From Platerodrilus igneus (taxonomy: Eukaryota; Arthropoda; Insecta; Coleoptera; Lycidae), in NCBI GenBank assembly GCA_036346225.1, contig JARFIW010000003.1, positions 992,001 to 1,056,000 of the forward strand: DNA of 64,000 bases, in the 5' to 3' direction. Numbering within the stretch: position 1 is the first letter of the stretch; each line of letters begins with the position of its first letter. Below the pieces are notes generated by a model. That model was not told where the DNA came from. It was given only the letters and a program-made list of their open reading frames with translations, and did no database searches. This document shows, in pieces, positions 1 through 11,330 of this stretch. A program made the position numbers and the translations under genes.

Positions 1-2462
1 TTGCTAAAGAATTCTGTGTTCTTTCCTTTCCTTATAACTTCAAATTCCCCTCTCTGATAATTAAAACAGATGTTTGCATGTCAAAGCGTACTGGCAAAAG
101 TTTTCATTTCTGGTCTGGGTTTTGGTGCACAACAGGTCGTCTTAAACTCAAGGTGACAAAAATTGACCATGAGGTCGAAACAAGTATGTATTCCTTTATT
201 AAATAATTAACTAATAGTCATCTAAATATTATTACAGATGTCTAGCTTAGCGTTTTCCTTACCTCAATAAACTACAAATCCCACGGATTACTTTTCCGAT
301 GGTAAGAATTAAATAGATACATTTTAAATTCCTTTACATTTGTTATAGCGTGTTTAATTAATGCACGTGTTATATTTCAGGGTCGTTCTCTACCCTCATG
401 TCTTCATACCTATATTTAAGTTCCGCTATGATGCAAATTAGCTTTGCTGTCGTTTTTAAAGGAGATGACAATGCCGTTGTATTTTTGATTTACATTACCT
501 CAACATACAAATTTTAGTTTGGTTAAATATTTCTCTTAAAATAATGGATCTATGAAGTTACACACAAAATTCTACTTCATCATTTGCCGTTGATGCTACC
601 TGGGACTCCTACAGTTTATACACCTTTAATTGGGATTTCCACAGATGGTCAGTTCAAGGAATTTTACGGTAACAACACATGTTTTACAATGCACGTGTCA
701 GGTATGACAAACTAAAGTAATTTATCCACGCTAAATTAAAGTGAACTGATTTCTACAAATATTAAATTTTCTTTTCATTTTCATTTGTAAAACGTACTAA
801 TATTACAGACAATTTATCTACTATTTGCAACATTTAATTCCTAATTAAACATAGTCGTACTGGACGATACTGTCCATATGTAAGCCACATGTTTCATGAA
901 ACTTATGGTAGTCAAGTTCATTCGTTAACTTATTTACGCTTTTTAAAAGCACAGTTACATTTTTTTTAGTTACATAAAAACAAGTTTCATTATTTTTACT
1001 GATTTATTCTATTTCAAATGACTTCATAGAACTTTTATGATATTTTTGTTCAAAATTCAATATCTAACAAAATTTAATAAACACGCTAATTAATTTGTCT
1101 ATAGTTTTCTCTCAGTTATTGATGTTACAGTTATTAGTTCACCAATTCTCTTCCCCTCGAGATTTTAAGTTTCATGCAGCCTACGCAACCACGACGGTCG
1201 ATGCTAGCTGTGCCAGAGCATAATTTTTTATGCTCTGTCGTGCACCTATCCTTTAATAACGCCTGAAAAAGGGTAGGGTGCAGCCTACTGCAAAAACAAT
1301 TTTGATATTTCACGTGTTGGAAGTATGGAAAATTCGCCTCGGAATATTTGGAAATATTGGAAATATTTCCGGATATTCGGCACCTATTTTCACGAATATT
1401 CGCAAAATTATTTTGCATTTTTATTGCATAACTCACAACACCTTTAAAAATAAAAAATTAATATAATTTGTGGGTACGTAATTTTAAAGGTAAATATGTA
1501 ATTAACAGTAATAAATATAATTATGCTTTTCAAGTTCTAATTTTATCACACGGCACGAGTAAATATAACGTTTTGGTTACGGTTTAGAATATTTTGTTTA
1601 CATACTCGGTTTCAGTTATAAATTATAATATTATAGGCCTCTGCGCTGTTCTTTTTTTATGTAACTATATAAGCCGCAATCAATACTATGATGTTTTTCC
1701 GTCGGATCTGGTTAATGTCATGACGTTAATACGTGAAATGCAAGTGTAAGTTAGCATAACTTGCGTATGATAAACAAGCAGAAATAATAATTGCGCAAAA
1801 TAAAAAACATGAAAGTGAAACGTTGCACTATAATATTATTTTCTAGTGTCTATTCAATTAGTCACACCTATGTTACTAAAGTGTTCTTTTATTGGAAAAT
1901 ACTTAATTAATTTGTTCTGTTACAGTTTTTAGAAAAGATACAAGTAAAACACTTGAAATTGACAAATACCTATAGTCAATGGATAGAAGAATTTACTTAA
2001 TTAACTAAGTTAATTAAATTTTGTGATTATTTCCTTGTCCTTCCTATTTAATATTTATTTGAATAATAATCAATTTCAGTATAGGATACATATTTAACAA
2101 GTTGAAAGTGCAAGGCATTGTCGCAACGAACTTCCAAATGTAGACTTACTTTAAAACAAATTAAAAAAATTAAAATTATTATGTTGTAATAATTATAAGT
2201 ATTCAGATAAAAACAAAAATTTATAAACAACAAAAGAGACATTTTAATATATTTTATTTTATTGAATAAATATTTTAAAAGCTATATATTAGTTCTCATC
2301 AATAAGATAAGAAATTTTTTTTTTTTTATATGAATCTAATTATTTTCGGTAATCAAAATTTAAGTTTAAACAATGTCTATAATATTGGAATAATTGGCAT
2401 GAAATGCCATAAATTGTTCAAATATGTGTCGCATATTGATTTTAAACTTATTTAAAATTTTA
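1..2462. other. AT-rich noncoding stretch
   Basis: I see no gene here. The open frames are short, lack recognisable motifs and cross low-complexity runs. The only internal structure I can support is the GAATATT-rich repeat near 1,318-1,410, listed separately. No tRNA, satellite or mobile-element protein is visible. Confidence 0.6.
1318..1410 (+). repeat. GAATATT-rich repeat related to 36,437-36,532
   Basis: This segment is built from close variants of GGAAATATT, GGATATTCG and CACGAATATTCG. Read on the minus strand, 36,437-36,532 gives the same order of words: ATGGAAAATT, CGGAAATATT, a GAATATT block, then CACGAATATTCG. The two are diverged copies of one interspersed repeat in opposite orientation. 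The second copy lies just upstream of the hAT-like transposase remnant, so it may be hAT terminal sequence; that link is inference. Confidence 0.45.
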
Positions 2463-2645
2463 ATTATCCCTGTGGATTTTCCCAGGGGCTCGGCGTCCCC
2501 GTGGCCCGATTTTAACTGACATCAAAACTTAAGCTCTGGACACCGAGCTGAATCGATTGATGTATCACACATTGATGTCCGACCATTAAAAGGCCTCGGA
2601 CACACAGACAGACAGACACACAGACAAATAGATTTCATAAACGAA
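2463..2645. repeat. GC-richer interspersed segment with a CAGA run
   Basis: A short island of clearly higher GC content sits in AT-rich DNA. It begins with a CCCAGGGGCTCGG region and ends in an imperfect CAGA/CACA microsatellite (about 2,600-2,630) followed by a small palindrome (ACGAACGAAGTTCGT). It looks like part of an interspersed repeat, but I do not recognise the family. Confidence 0.3.
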
Positions 2646-3365
2646 CGAAGTTCGTTGAAAATAAAAAAATAGGTATTTATACCCAAATTTAACTTGTTAG
2701 TGTGAAACTTCTTTATTATAGTAGAATAACATAATAGGGACATAGAACTCGCTGTTCTTTTCATTCAAATTAAAGGGGTTTCGGGTTTCTTTAACTGCCA
2801 TGCACATGTTAAGATAAAAATGTGACGTAATTTAAAAATAATATGAAGAAGCAAGCTTTTATTAACCTACTCTGATCAGGTGAGAATTTAAAGAAAATCC
2901 TATATATTTAAACCACTAAACCATTTCTTGTAACGCTTAGTTTGAGCAATGTACTACATGGATTTTTATCATTCAACTACCACAATAAAGTCTATTATTC
3001 GTAGGTGTGCTCGCAGTATTTTTTTTTACAAAAAGCGTAATATTATTGGTACTACACATTAAACACGCAGAGCGTATATGCTACCGATTTGAAAGGAACT
3101 ACAACGAAGTATACTGTTAATACGAGGGCGATTTAAAGTACATAATGACGGGTTACATAATTGCTAAAATAGCCGTCTAATTTCGACGGGTACAGGAATT
3201 AACACTTTATATTTAATTCCTGAATATGTTAAACATGGTGGTATCGACTGTTAACCAGGCAAGCTGACCATCTAAAACTATACTGGTCAGTGTACTTTAG
3301 TACCCTGCAACTATAGTTATACATTATACTACACATATTATTTTAAGTTTATGATACGTTTCTTT

Positions 3366-3368
<3 letters not shown>
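2646..3368. other. Noncoding, no feature recognised
   Basis: AT-rich sequence with no supported open frame, repeat or RNA gene. Confidence 0.5.

Positions 3369-3417
<49 letters not shown>
3369..3417. repeat. (TA)n microsatellite
   Basis: About 48 bases of uninterrupted TA dinucleotides. It forms the left flank of the palindromic element at 3,418-3,718, and a matching AT run flanks the other side. The two runs may be the halves of one target microsatellite. Confidence 0.95.
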
Positions 3418-3420
<3 letters not shown>

Positions 3421-3713
3421 AACTCTATTTTATTGACCAGGAATCTATGTTTAATATGAAGATGAAATTAATGTGTTGGGATGTTTTTGGTCATAAATAA
3501 AACAACTGTCAAATAATCATTCGTTTTGAACTTGACGTTTCGATCTATTATTCAGATCTTATTCATAAGATAAAACTTGATTATTCTTAAATTTAAGGCT
3601 AGTGTAAAATAAGATCTGAATAATAGATCGAAACGTCAAGTTCAAAACGAATGATTATTTGACAGTTGTTTTATTTATGACCAAAAACATCCCAACACAT
3701 TAATTTCATCTTC

Positions 3714-3718
<5 letters not shown>
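3418..3718. mobile_element. Short palindromic PLE-like element with one-sided tail
   Basis: The arms 3,453-3,563 and 3,608-3,718 are near-perfect reverse complements (about 111 bp each) around a loop of about 44 bp. On the left an unpaired tail of about 35 nt (3,418-3,452) separates the palindrome from the (TA)n flank. Read on the minus strand, the left arm carries a hammerhead-like core: TTATGAATAA, the stem pair GATCT/AGATC, then GAAACGTC. Palindrome, one-sided tail and this core recur at 28.7, 45.0 and 53.9 kb. The element encodes no protein. I infer a nonautonomous derivative of Penelope-like retroelements. Confidence 0.6.
3533..3569 (-). ncRNA. Hammerhead-like core
   Basis: The minus strand reads a CTTATGAATAA strand, a five-base stem GATCT/AGATC with a short loop, then GAAACGTC. 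This resembles the hammerhead order CUGANGA, stem II, GAAA, but the first strand departs from consensus. It matches the position of ribozyme motifs known in Penelope-like elements. Cleavage activity is untested. Confidence 0.35.

Positions 3719-3752
<34 letters not shown>
3718..3752. repeat. (AT)n microsatellite
   Basis: An AT dinucleotide run between the short palindromic element and the larger PLE that starts at about 3,756. Confidence 0.95.
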
Positions 3753-3754
<2 letters not shown>

Positions 3755-3851
3755 ATATAAATTCAGGTTAATTTCGACTAGAAAACTTGATATTGTATAG
3801 TAAATATTGGGTCGTAGTCAATCTGGGCAATTAGATAACTCTTTTAATCAG

Positions 3852-3887
3852 TTCAAGCTTTCGAAAAATTTTATTTTCTTCTTCAGG
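3852..3887 (-). ncRNA. Hammerhead-like core at PLE 3' end (left arm)
   Basis: The minus strand reads CTGAAGAA, then a stem AAAAT/ATTTT-type pair, then CGAAAGC. CTGAAGA matches the hammerhead CUGANGA strand exactly and GAAA follows the stem. It mirrors the copy at 7,977-8,014. Confidence 0.45.
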
Positions 3888-4261
3888 AAGACTATAATTG
3901 CAGGATTACAAAAATGTTAATATGTTAATACTACTTACGATTATATGAATCTATCTAGTAAATGCCTGGAACATGATAATAATTAGGATACGACGCCAAG
4001 CTTGGTGAGTACATTCAAAACACATAATACAGTTAACATAATAATTCATTAAGGAGGCTTATTTCTAAAACAACATTAACAGACAATTTACAAATTACAA
4101 GTTACATAGGAACCAGTCAAAATATAAAATACTACTAACATATAAACTTTGCAGTGGATAACTATAGATAAAAGTTTGTATTACACTAAAACAAGTATAG
4201 ATTATAACCAAACAAGGACAACATAAAAGAAGGCTCACTGGTTAACTAGATGTACGATACG

Positions 4262-6706
4262 TAGTGTTCTTAATAACCGAGATCAGATGGGAATATATAT
4301 TATTGAGGTTTTGGGTATCAGTTTTTTTGTTGATAGGATGGTCTTGTAAAGATATTGCGACCATTTCGAGAAAAATGCGTTTTTTGTATTAGCTTTCCCT
4401 AAAGACAATTTTAGCGTTGTCGTAATCGATTGTGTGTTGGGTCTCAAGCGCATGAGAAAGTAATGCACAGGTTTTGGTGTTTCTATTGTGGTCACTTTTG
4501 TGGGAAGTGATCCTAGCTGAGAGCCACCTGGATGTGTGGCCTACATATTGGCCCTGACAATTTTTACATGGGATACAGTAGACGACACCCGACTGTTGCA
4601 GTAGAGTGCGGTTTTAATTTACTAAAAAGCACCTTGCTGAAAGTTAAAACGGGTTTCTTTGTTAAAGTTATTCCTTCGATGTCCTTTAGAATATGACACA
4701 ATTTAGCTGTGAGATTTTCCACATACGGGAGAGGAATGAAGATCTTGGAATTTGTGTTAGCGGTTGAAATCAGGTTGGGTCCAGGGGTGGGCTGATTGAT
4801 GTGAGAAGGGGTATTAAAAAGCAGTTTGTTCAATAACGAGATAGGATAGGAATTACGAAGAAGTAGATCTCTTAGAATTAGAAAGTTTTTGTGCTTCAGA
4901 GTTCGATGTGAGATGAGTTCTACTCTTCTCTTCAAGCCCAAAACAAGGTTTATTTTCATATTAATCGGATGGAAGGAGTAAAAATTAAGGTATCTACCTG
5001 AAGAGCAGGGTTTCCTATACCAATCGGTAATCAGATTATCGTTTTTACGGATGATGAGCATGTCTAAAAAAGGAATAGTACCGTTCACTTCTTTTTCAAT
5101 GGTAAACTGAACGTTAGGGTTGTAGTTATTAAAAATCAGAAGCACTTAGTCTATACAATCTGACGGAACACAACAAATCAGGTCGTCAACGTATTTTTTA
5201 AAAACTGGGGGGTCAAAGGATAGTTGAGGGATACAGATATCTAAAAGGTCATCCATCACATATTGCGCAAGAATCGGAGATACACTGGCTTCCATAGGTG
5301 TACCCAGTATTTGCTTGTAAAACTTGTGGTCAAATGAAAAATAGTTAGTGTCAAAAAGAAAATCAATGAGGTTCAAAAGTTGCTTTTGGGTTATATTGCA
5401 GTGCAAATGTATACTCTGCCAACAGTTAACGACGCTTTGTTTAACTAGTTCTACAGGTATATTGCTGAACAGAGAAACCACATCAAGACTAATAATAACA
5501 TGATCAGTAGGGACTTGAAAATCATTGACGAAATTAGCAAAATGAAAAGAGTCTTGAATGAAATACGGATTGTTGGTGTCATATGATTTGGTGAGTATGT
5601 CGGTATTTAAGCCAGAAATTTTAGAGTTCGGAGCATTGATAGAGGAAATTATGGGACGAAGTGAAAGGGCCGGTTTATGAATCTTGGGAAGCCCGTAAAA
5701 TTTAGGAAAGCAGGCATTATAAATCATTAGATCTTTGGCTTGCTCTGAGGTAATGTTCTTATTCTTCTTCAAGTCAGAAACCAGTTTATTGGATTTTTGT
5801 TGTATTGTACTAGTAGGATCCTTTCCAAGAGGAGTATAGTATTTTTTATCCGAGATAATGTCAGAGACTAATTTTATGTAATTGTTCTTCTCCTATAACA
5901 CCGACACGTTACCCTTATCGGATTTAGTTAGAATAAGATTGGCATGCGCTTTCATGAATGTGGATGACTTGATGAGAAGGTTTTTAATTTCATTCGATGG
6001 TTTTATTGGTGAGTGGATAAAATTGGTTATAATGTTGGTGGTTTGAGCTAGAAGGATATTTCTCCGTTCAGGAAGGGCCATAGATACTATTGATTCTACG
6101 TCAGCTAGTAGTTTAGGTAGACAAATGTCTTTAGGGGTGGGACATATGCTGAACAAAGGGCCAAGGGCACAAGGCGTTTGATGTCTTTAGGAATACTGAC
6201 ATCGGAAAGATTAAGAAACCAGTTTTCTTGTGTTACTATTTTGCTGACCAAAACCTTTTTTAGATTAGTGATTTTCTTAAGGTTGTTATCTTTAATTCTA
6301 TTGAAAGTGATGTTGTAGTACGAGTCATTCGTCGTTGGAACTCTGTTGTGATATTGATCGGAAGGAGGTTCCTAGCCATTTTTATCAAATTATTTAATTT
6401 TGTCTCTAGGTCTTTAAGGTTATCATGCGTTATTTTAATTTCTAAATTTAATAGTTTCCTGCTAAAGGATTTTTGTAATTTTAAGATTGAGTTCCTGATT
6501 TTACCTGAACGGCAAAGTAACAAATTTTCAATGCAATGCAATGATGTAGCAATGTGTTTTGGTTGTAGATTATTAGTACGGCACGTGAGGAGAAAAATAC
6601 GTCGATTCCTAGCAGCTGCCAGCTTGGTTGTTAATTTAGCCCACTGTTTGAGATTGTCAACAGCTTCATTACCATAAGTGGAGCGGATGTTGAGATAAAA
6701 CCCCAT
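4262..6706 (-). pseudogene. PLE polyprotein (RT plus GIY-YIG), broken
   Basis: In order: a basic N-terminal region (6,706-6,260); an N-terminal RT motif LTKSDKGNVSV (near 5,900); a finger motif KFYGLPKIHKP; RT motif A ISLDVVSLFSNIP; motif B GTPMEASVSPILAQ; motif C KYVDDLI (near 5,180). A linker (5,145-4,564) and a GIY-YIG endonuclease reading VYCIPCKNC then YVGHT follow. RT copies the element's RNA and the endonuclease nicks the target. Breaks: TAG near 5,891, TAA at 5,143-5,145, a frameshift near 4,600-4,620, and a TAA near 4,389 where the plus-strand copy has a Gln codon. The YVDD catalytic motif is intact. The short frame 4,283-4,495 is out of phase with the endonuclease. Confidence 0.9.
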
Positions 6707-6771
6707 ACTAATTTTATAAATTCAGGTTTAATAACTACAACCCTAACGTTCAATTTACCATTGAAAAAGAA

Positions 6772-7623
6772 GTGAACGGTACTATTCCTTTTTTAGACAT
6801 GCTCATCATCCGTAAAAACGATATTCTGATTACCGATTGGTATAGGAAACCCTGCTCTTTAGGTAGATACCTTAATTTTTACTCCTTCCATCCGATTAAT
6901 ATGAAAATAAACCTTGTTTTGGGCTTGAAGATAAGAGTAGAACTCATCTCACATCAAACTCTGAAGCACAAAAACTTTCTAATTCTAAGAGACCTACGTC
7001 TTCGTAATTCCTATCCTATCTCGTTATTGAACAAACTGCTTTTTAACACCCCTTCTCACATCAATCAGCCCACCCCTGGAACCAACCTGATTTCAACCGC
7101 TAACACAAATTCCAAGATCTTCATTCCTCTACCGTATGTGGAAAATCTCACTGCTAAATTGTGTCATATTCTAAAGGACATCGAAGGAATAACTTTAACA
7201 AAGAAACCTGTTTTATCTTTCAGCAAGGTGCTTTTTAGTAAATTAAAAAACCGTACCCCCCTACTGCAACAATCGGGTGTCGTCTACTGTATCCCATGTA
7301 AAAATTGTCAGGGCCAATATGTAGGCCACACATCCAGGTGGCTCTCAGCTAGGATCACTTCCCACAAAAGTGACTACAATAGAAACACCAAAACCTGTGC
7401 ATTAGTTTCTCATGCGCTTGAGACCCAACACACAATCGATTACGACAACGCTAAAATTGTATTTAGGGAAAGCCAATACAAAAAACGCATTTTTCTCGAA
7501 ATGGTCGCAATATCTTTACAAGACCATCCTATCAACAAAAAAACTGACACCCAAAACCTCAATAATATATATTCCCATCTGATCTCGGTTATTAAGAACA
7601 CTACGTATCGTACATCTAGTTAA
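6772..7623 (+). CDS. 5'-truncated PLE frame: linker and GIY-YIG endonuclease
   Basis: An intact 283-residue frame, parallel to the C-terminal part of the minus-strand PLE but without its frameshift or stop codons. The linker contains FLDMLIIRKND and RKPCSLGRYLNF. The endonuclease begins near residue 168 with VYCIPCKNC and YVGHT, has the conserved Arg in LSARITSHKSD, and has the catalytic-type Glu in RIFLEMVAI near residue 243. There is no RT, because the copy is 5'-truncated at 6,727. The ATG used here is internal to the original protein, so independent expression is unlikely. Confidence 0.85.
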   Translation: MNGTIPFLDMLIIRKNDILITDWYRKPCSLGRYLNFYSFHPINMKINLVLGLKIRVELISHQTLKHKNFLILRDLRLRNSYPISLLNKLLFNTPSHINQPTPGTNLISTANTNSKIFIPLPYVENLTAKLCHILKDIEGITLTKKPVLSFSKVLFSKLKNRTPLLQQSGVVYCIPCKNCQGQYVGHTSRWLSARITSHKSDYNRNTKTCALVSHALETQHTIDYDNAKIVFRESQYKKRIFLEMVAISLQDHPINKKTDTQNLNNIYSHLISVIKNTTYRTSS

Positions 7624-7976
7624 CCAGTGAGCCTTCTTTTATGTTGTCCTTGTTTGGTTATAATCTATACTTGTTTTAGTGTAATACAAACTTTTATCTA
7701 TAGTTATCCACTGCAAAGTTTATATGTTAGTAGTATTTTATATTTTGACTGGTTCCTATATAACTTGTAATTTGTAAATTGTCTGTTAATGTTGTTTTAG
7801 AAACAAGCCTCCTTAATTAATTATTATGTTAACTGTATTATGTGTTTTGAATGTACTCACCAAGTTTGGCGTCGTATCCTAATTATTATCATGTTCCAGG
7901 CATTTACTAGATAGATTCATATAATCGTAAGTAGTATTAACATATTAACATTTTTGTAATACTGCAATTATAGTCT

Positions 7977-8014
7977 TCCTGAAGAAGAAAATAAAAATTT
8001 TCGAAAGCTTGAAC
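7977..8014 (+). ncRNA. Hammerhead-like core at PLE 3' end (right arm)
   Basis: CTGAAGA at 7,979, an AT-rich stem (GAAAAT paired with ATTTTC), then GAAAGC. It lies about 350 bases after the stop codon of the PLE frame. Penelope-like elements are known to carry hammerhead motifs in their terminal repeats. Folding and activity are not verified. Confidence 0.45.
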
Positions 8015-8075
8015 TGATTAAAAAAGTTATCTAATTGCCCAGATTGACTACGACCCAATATTTACTATACAATAT

Positions 8076-8711
8076 ATACAGGGTGTCCACGTCCTCCGTG
8101 AAAGTTCCATAACTTTTATGTTATTCAAGATATCAACGTCCGGTTTTTTTTAAACGATAGCCACGACTAAGCTGCACAATTTAAAAATATTTTCACCTAT
8201 ATACAGGGTGTGCCAATATGGTTTCCAACCCAAAGTTATGTTTTTTTAAATGAAACACCCTAGATTTGATACCATATTCTAAAAGCTCTTTTGATGCTCA
8301 TCAAAATTATATAGAGGTACTATAGGTCTACAATGGACGGTTTGCTTTTTATGAGTCATTTTATGTCAAAATCATGTCATCTTTGAAAAATTGCAGAAGT
8401 TTTCTTATTGAACTTGGAGAGTTGATTCTTTCACGACATAATTTTCCATATCCTGTTGTATTATTATCGATAGCGCGATGTGCTTGTTTTTTCCTTTTAT
8501 TGTACAAGGTGAAGCAAAACGCAAAATGAACAAAAAGTCAATTTTTTTAAATGGCACCCGCCATATTGAATTTTGCCATTGAATAGCGTTTTTGTGGAGC
8601 TTTCTATTGACATATAATGTTTTATAGGTTACATGAGAAAAAATTCTGAAAAATTGAGAAGACATGTTTTTTATGCAGTTTTGGGACTGGAGAAAGCTAA
8701 GTAGGCTACTA
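8076..8711. repeat. Diverged 'acagggtgt' repeat modules
   Basis: Two successive modules begin ATATACAGGGTGT (about 8,076 and 8,201). Each is followed by a T-run, then AAATGAAACACCCT or AAATGGCACCCGCC, where the ACCCT word is the complement of the opening AGGGT. The same layout occurs at 17,340-17,700 and 35,990-36,310. No plausible protein: the frame at 8,405-8,749 runs through the repeat. Family unknown. Confidence 0.5.
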
Positions 8712-8981
8712 GCACACGACACAGAATACATAATTAAACATTTCAACACTGTTTGCGAAAATGACCGTTATTAAACTTGTAGAGCACAGAGTAGACCGTA
8801 TTCAAGTTGTTCATATCCACTTTGTTATTCAGTGGATTCGATTGTTGTTGAATAAAGAATATAGAATAACAAAGTGGATATGAACAACTTAAACACGGTC
8901 TACTGTGCGCTCTACAAGTTTAATAACGGTCATTTTCGCAAACAGTGTTGAAATGTTTATTATGTATTCTGCGTCGTGTGC
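8712..8981. repeat. Long hairpin, arms of about 119 bp
   Basis: The left arm 8,712-8,830 and right arm 8,864-8,981 are near-exact reverse complements with a loop of about 33 bases. Few mismatches are visible, so the structure is young or conserved. It sits directly before a PLE-like 3' region and may be its inverted terminal part. Confidence 0.8.
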
Positions 8982-9507
8982 TTCATTTATTAGTGTGTTC
9001 CATTTTTCCATTAAACTATTAAGATACAGGTTTTAGATTATGACTTACTATAATCACCAGGTGACAACATGATCGATTATTAAATAGGATTAGTTTAGTT
9101 ATGCTTGTTGCGTCGTATGATTAGGTTTAAACGCATGTTGTAAATGTTAATTAATTTATTTATTTATTTATTTTATCCAATTGACTATGTTACATTTTAA
9201 TTGTGTTGCCGTAATTACTTTTTTAAAAATTTAACCAAGTTGCATGTCATGAATAAGTGTTGTTTGTTAAGTTTAAATCAGGTTTAAGTCATAGTAATTT
9301 ATGTAAGTACATAGCTATACTGTTTGAATGTAATTGTAATAATCTTCATTAAATTTTTCAGACTATGAAGAAGGCATAAAGTCAATGCCGAAACGTTGAA
9401 TAAGAATTACAATTTGACGCTGTAGTTTTATCTGGTAGAACGAGTGTATCCCAAGATTTCGATTAAATCAGTTGTTTACCTACTTTCGTTCGAGAAATAA
9501 TACTAAT

Positions 9508-9508
<1 letters not shown>
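8982..9508 (+). mobile_element. PLE-like 3' end
   Basis: Noncoding AT-rich sequence that ends in GACTATGAAGAAGGCATAA, ATGCCGAAACGTTG, then AAGAATTACAATTTGACG. This closely parallels 54,244-54,300, where the words are GACTATGATTAAGGCATG, ATGCCGAAACGTCAG and AAAGTTACAATTTGACAT. The following AT microsatellite matches the usual flank of these elements. No protein remains. Confidence 0.5.
9361..9397 (+). ncRNA. Hammerhead-like core
   Basis: A CTATGAAGAA strand, the perfect stem GGCAT/ATGCC with a seven-base loop, then GAAACGTT. The first strand has CTATGAAGA in place of CTGAAGA, so activity is doubtful, but the architecture matches the other cores in the window. Confidence 0.4.
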
Positions 9509-9565
<57 letters not shown>

Positions 9566-9572
9566 ATATATA
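9509..9572. repeat. AT microsatellite at the left edge of the Gypsy element
   Basis: AT runs with small interruptions. Together with 17,191-17,245 they flank the Gypsy LTRs on both sides, which suggests the element inserted into one AT tract. Confidence 0.9.
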
Positions 9573-11315
9573 TATACTGTGATCCTACCTTATTAGTGAT
9601 AGGCGTAATATATCTATCTGTCACTCCTTGTCTTATTTTAGAGCCTTGTTGAGTTATGCCACACAATTTATCTTTAAATATTTTACACGGCTGCTGCACT
9701 TAAATATTTTACAGGGCCGTCAAACACGTGGCGGAATCTACCTAGGGTGGGTCCGTCCTAAGCAAACACCTCTCAACTAGACACCCAAACAAATATCCAA
9801 GGATTTTTCAAAATAATTTTAAAAGCCAAAAGTATTCCCAAACACTAGTTCCACTTTTATAAATTTGATTAAAGCACTGCGTAGATATTAAATACTAATA
9901 CCTGGAATCCAGATACAAGCGCCGCCTTCCAGCCGTCCTGAAGCCAAGTGACCAGCTGCAGGCACCTCCTGTATATAAATAAGTAACTCGAGCAACTGGT
10001 AATCTCCAGACCATAAAACTACTAATATTTCTACAAATTTTATGTTATACAAATACTCAGATAACTCCAATTCCACTATGCTTTCGTCTTCAAACAATAA
10101 CGGTACAGACCAGCACTCCCTCTTTTAATTAACTTTTATTCGCCGTAAAACTGCTACTATTTGCTATCTCCAGGTACAACTTGACTTTCAAAACTTTCTC
10201 GTAACTTTTAAATGTAATAAAACTCATAACAGTACAAAAACACGTCTATTTTTCAGTAATATAAATTTGAAGTCTCTTATAAATAAAATCCGTCTTCTTT
10301 TGTTTTCCGTTGCCATGGCAACTATCTCTACGCACACTATCAGACCATAAAACTACTAATATTTCTACAAATTTTATGTTATACAAATACTCAGATAACT
10401 CCAATTCCACTATGCTTTCGTCTTCAAACAATAACGGTACAGACCAGCACTCCCTCTTTTAATTAACTTTTATTCGCCGTAAAACTGCTACTATTTGCTA
10501 TCTCCAGGTACAACTTGACTTTCAAAACTTTCTCGTAACTTTTAAATGTAATAAAACTCATAACAGTACAAAAACACGTCTATTTTTCAGTAATATAAAT
10601 TTGAAGTCCCTTATAAATAAAATCCGTCTTCTTTTGTTTTCCGTTGCCATGGCAACTATCTCTACGCACACTATGCAATTTCTAATTATTAATAATTGAT
10701 TAATAATACAGTTCTTTTCTCTAGATACATTCATTTTCTAGATGGTTTGTAATCCAGTGATTTATGTATATTGAACTTTTTACAATATTGAAAATAGCTA
10801 ACAAACTTTGATGGTTTAACTTTTAAATTGTACGCAACAGACATTTATGTCTTATTCGGTAAACGTCCTGTCATTACATAACCAATCTTTAATTGTTAAA
10901 ACATATTCAAACTGAAATTGATTTACAAATTTTACGGGAGTATCACTTAACTCCTTAAAATTTTAAAAGCGTGCAGTATACCAAGCAATTTTGATATTTG
11001 TTTTTACATTCAAATGGTTCTGAAAACACTAACTCCAAATTAAATTTCATATATGTGCAACCATAACAATTAAAATACGTATACAATGCAAACTTATAAC
11101 TAGCTTAGCCTGGTCTATGGCGGTATATGTTGTTGAATGCAATGCAGTTTCAAAAGCTTTACAAATTTATAAACGTGGAATAGTTGTTGTTAATTTATAA
11201 ACCAAAAATACCTGAAAGAAAATACTCAAACAAAACCAAATATACCCCCATTCTAGCAAAGTCATTTGAAGCCCTATTTAAACATTTTATAAGCCCACCC
11301 CTTCTTGACAGTATA
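9573..11315 (-). repeat. 3' LTR with internal tandem duplication
   Basis: Same sequence as the 5' LTR, but a 334-bp segment starting CAGACCATAAAAC is present twice, at 10,007-10,340 and 10,341-10,674. Without the extra unit the length is 1,409 bp, which matches the 5' LTR. The LTRs should be identical at insertion, so the duplication arose later. Confidence 0.9.
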
Positions 11316-11330
11316 TAAGTCCCCACTGAT
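11316..11330 (-). other. Purine-rich tract before the 3' LTR
   Basis: The minus strand reads CAGTGGGGACT immediately before the LTR start. The second Gypsy copy has CAGGTGGGGCT at the same place (59,537-59,548). A purine-rich tract here would prime plus-strand DNA synthesis. Confidence 0.5.

Larger units (their letters stand above)
3756..8075. mobile_element. Penelope-like element with partial inverted copy
   Basis: A nearly complete PLE lies on the minus strand (coding about 6,706 to 4,262). A 5'-truncated copy lies on the plus strand (6,727-8,075), joined head to head. The copies form inverted arms 3,790-5,133 and 6,727-8,075 (about 1.35 kb each) around about 1.6 kb that holds the N-terminal and RT core. 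A 34-nt unpaired tail (3,756-3,789) precedes the left arm. Its first 14 bases, TATAAATTCAGGTT, recur at the internal junction (about 6,715-6,728). The left flank is an AT microsatellite. A complete copy plus a truncated inverted copy with a short tail is the arrangement described for Penelope. Confidence 0.9.

Noticed and set aside
4283..4495. 70-residue frame as a separate gene
   Set aside because: It is the PLE endonuclease region read in the wrong phase.
8405..8749. 114-residue minus-strand frame
   Set aside because: Lies across the acagggtgt repeat modules and a hairpin arm; similar frames appear wherever the module occurs.
9888..10431. Small conserved frame beginning MFEDESIVELEL, three copies
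   Set aside because: Copies exist because it lies in the LTRs and in the 334-bp duplication; no motif or start context supports a protein.
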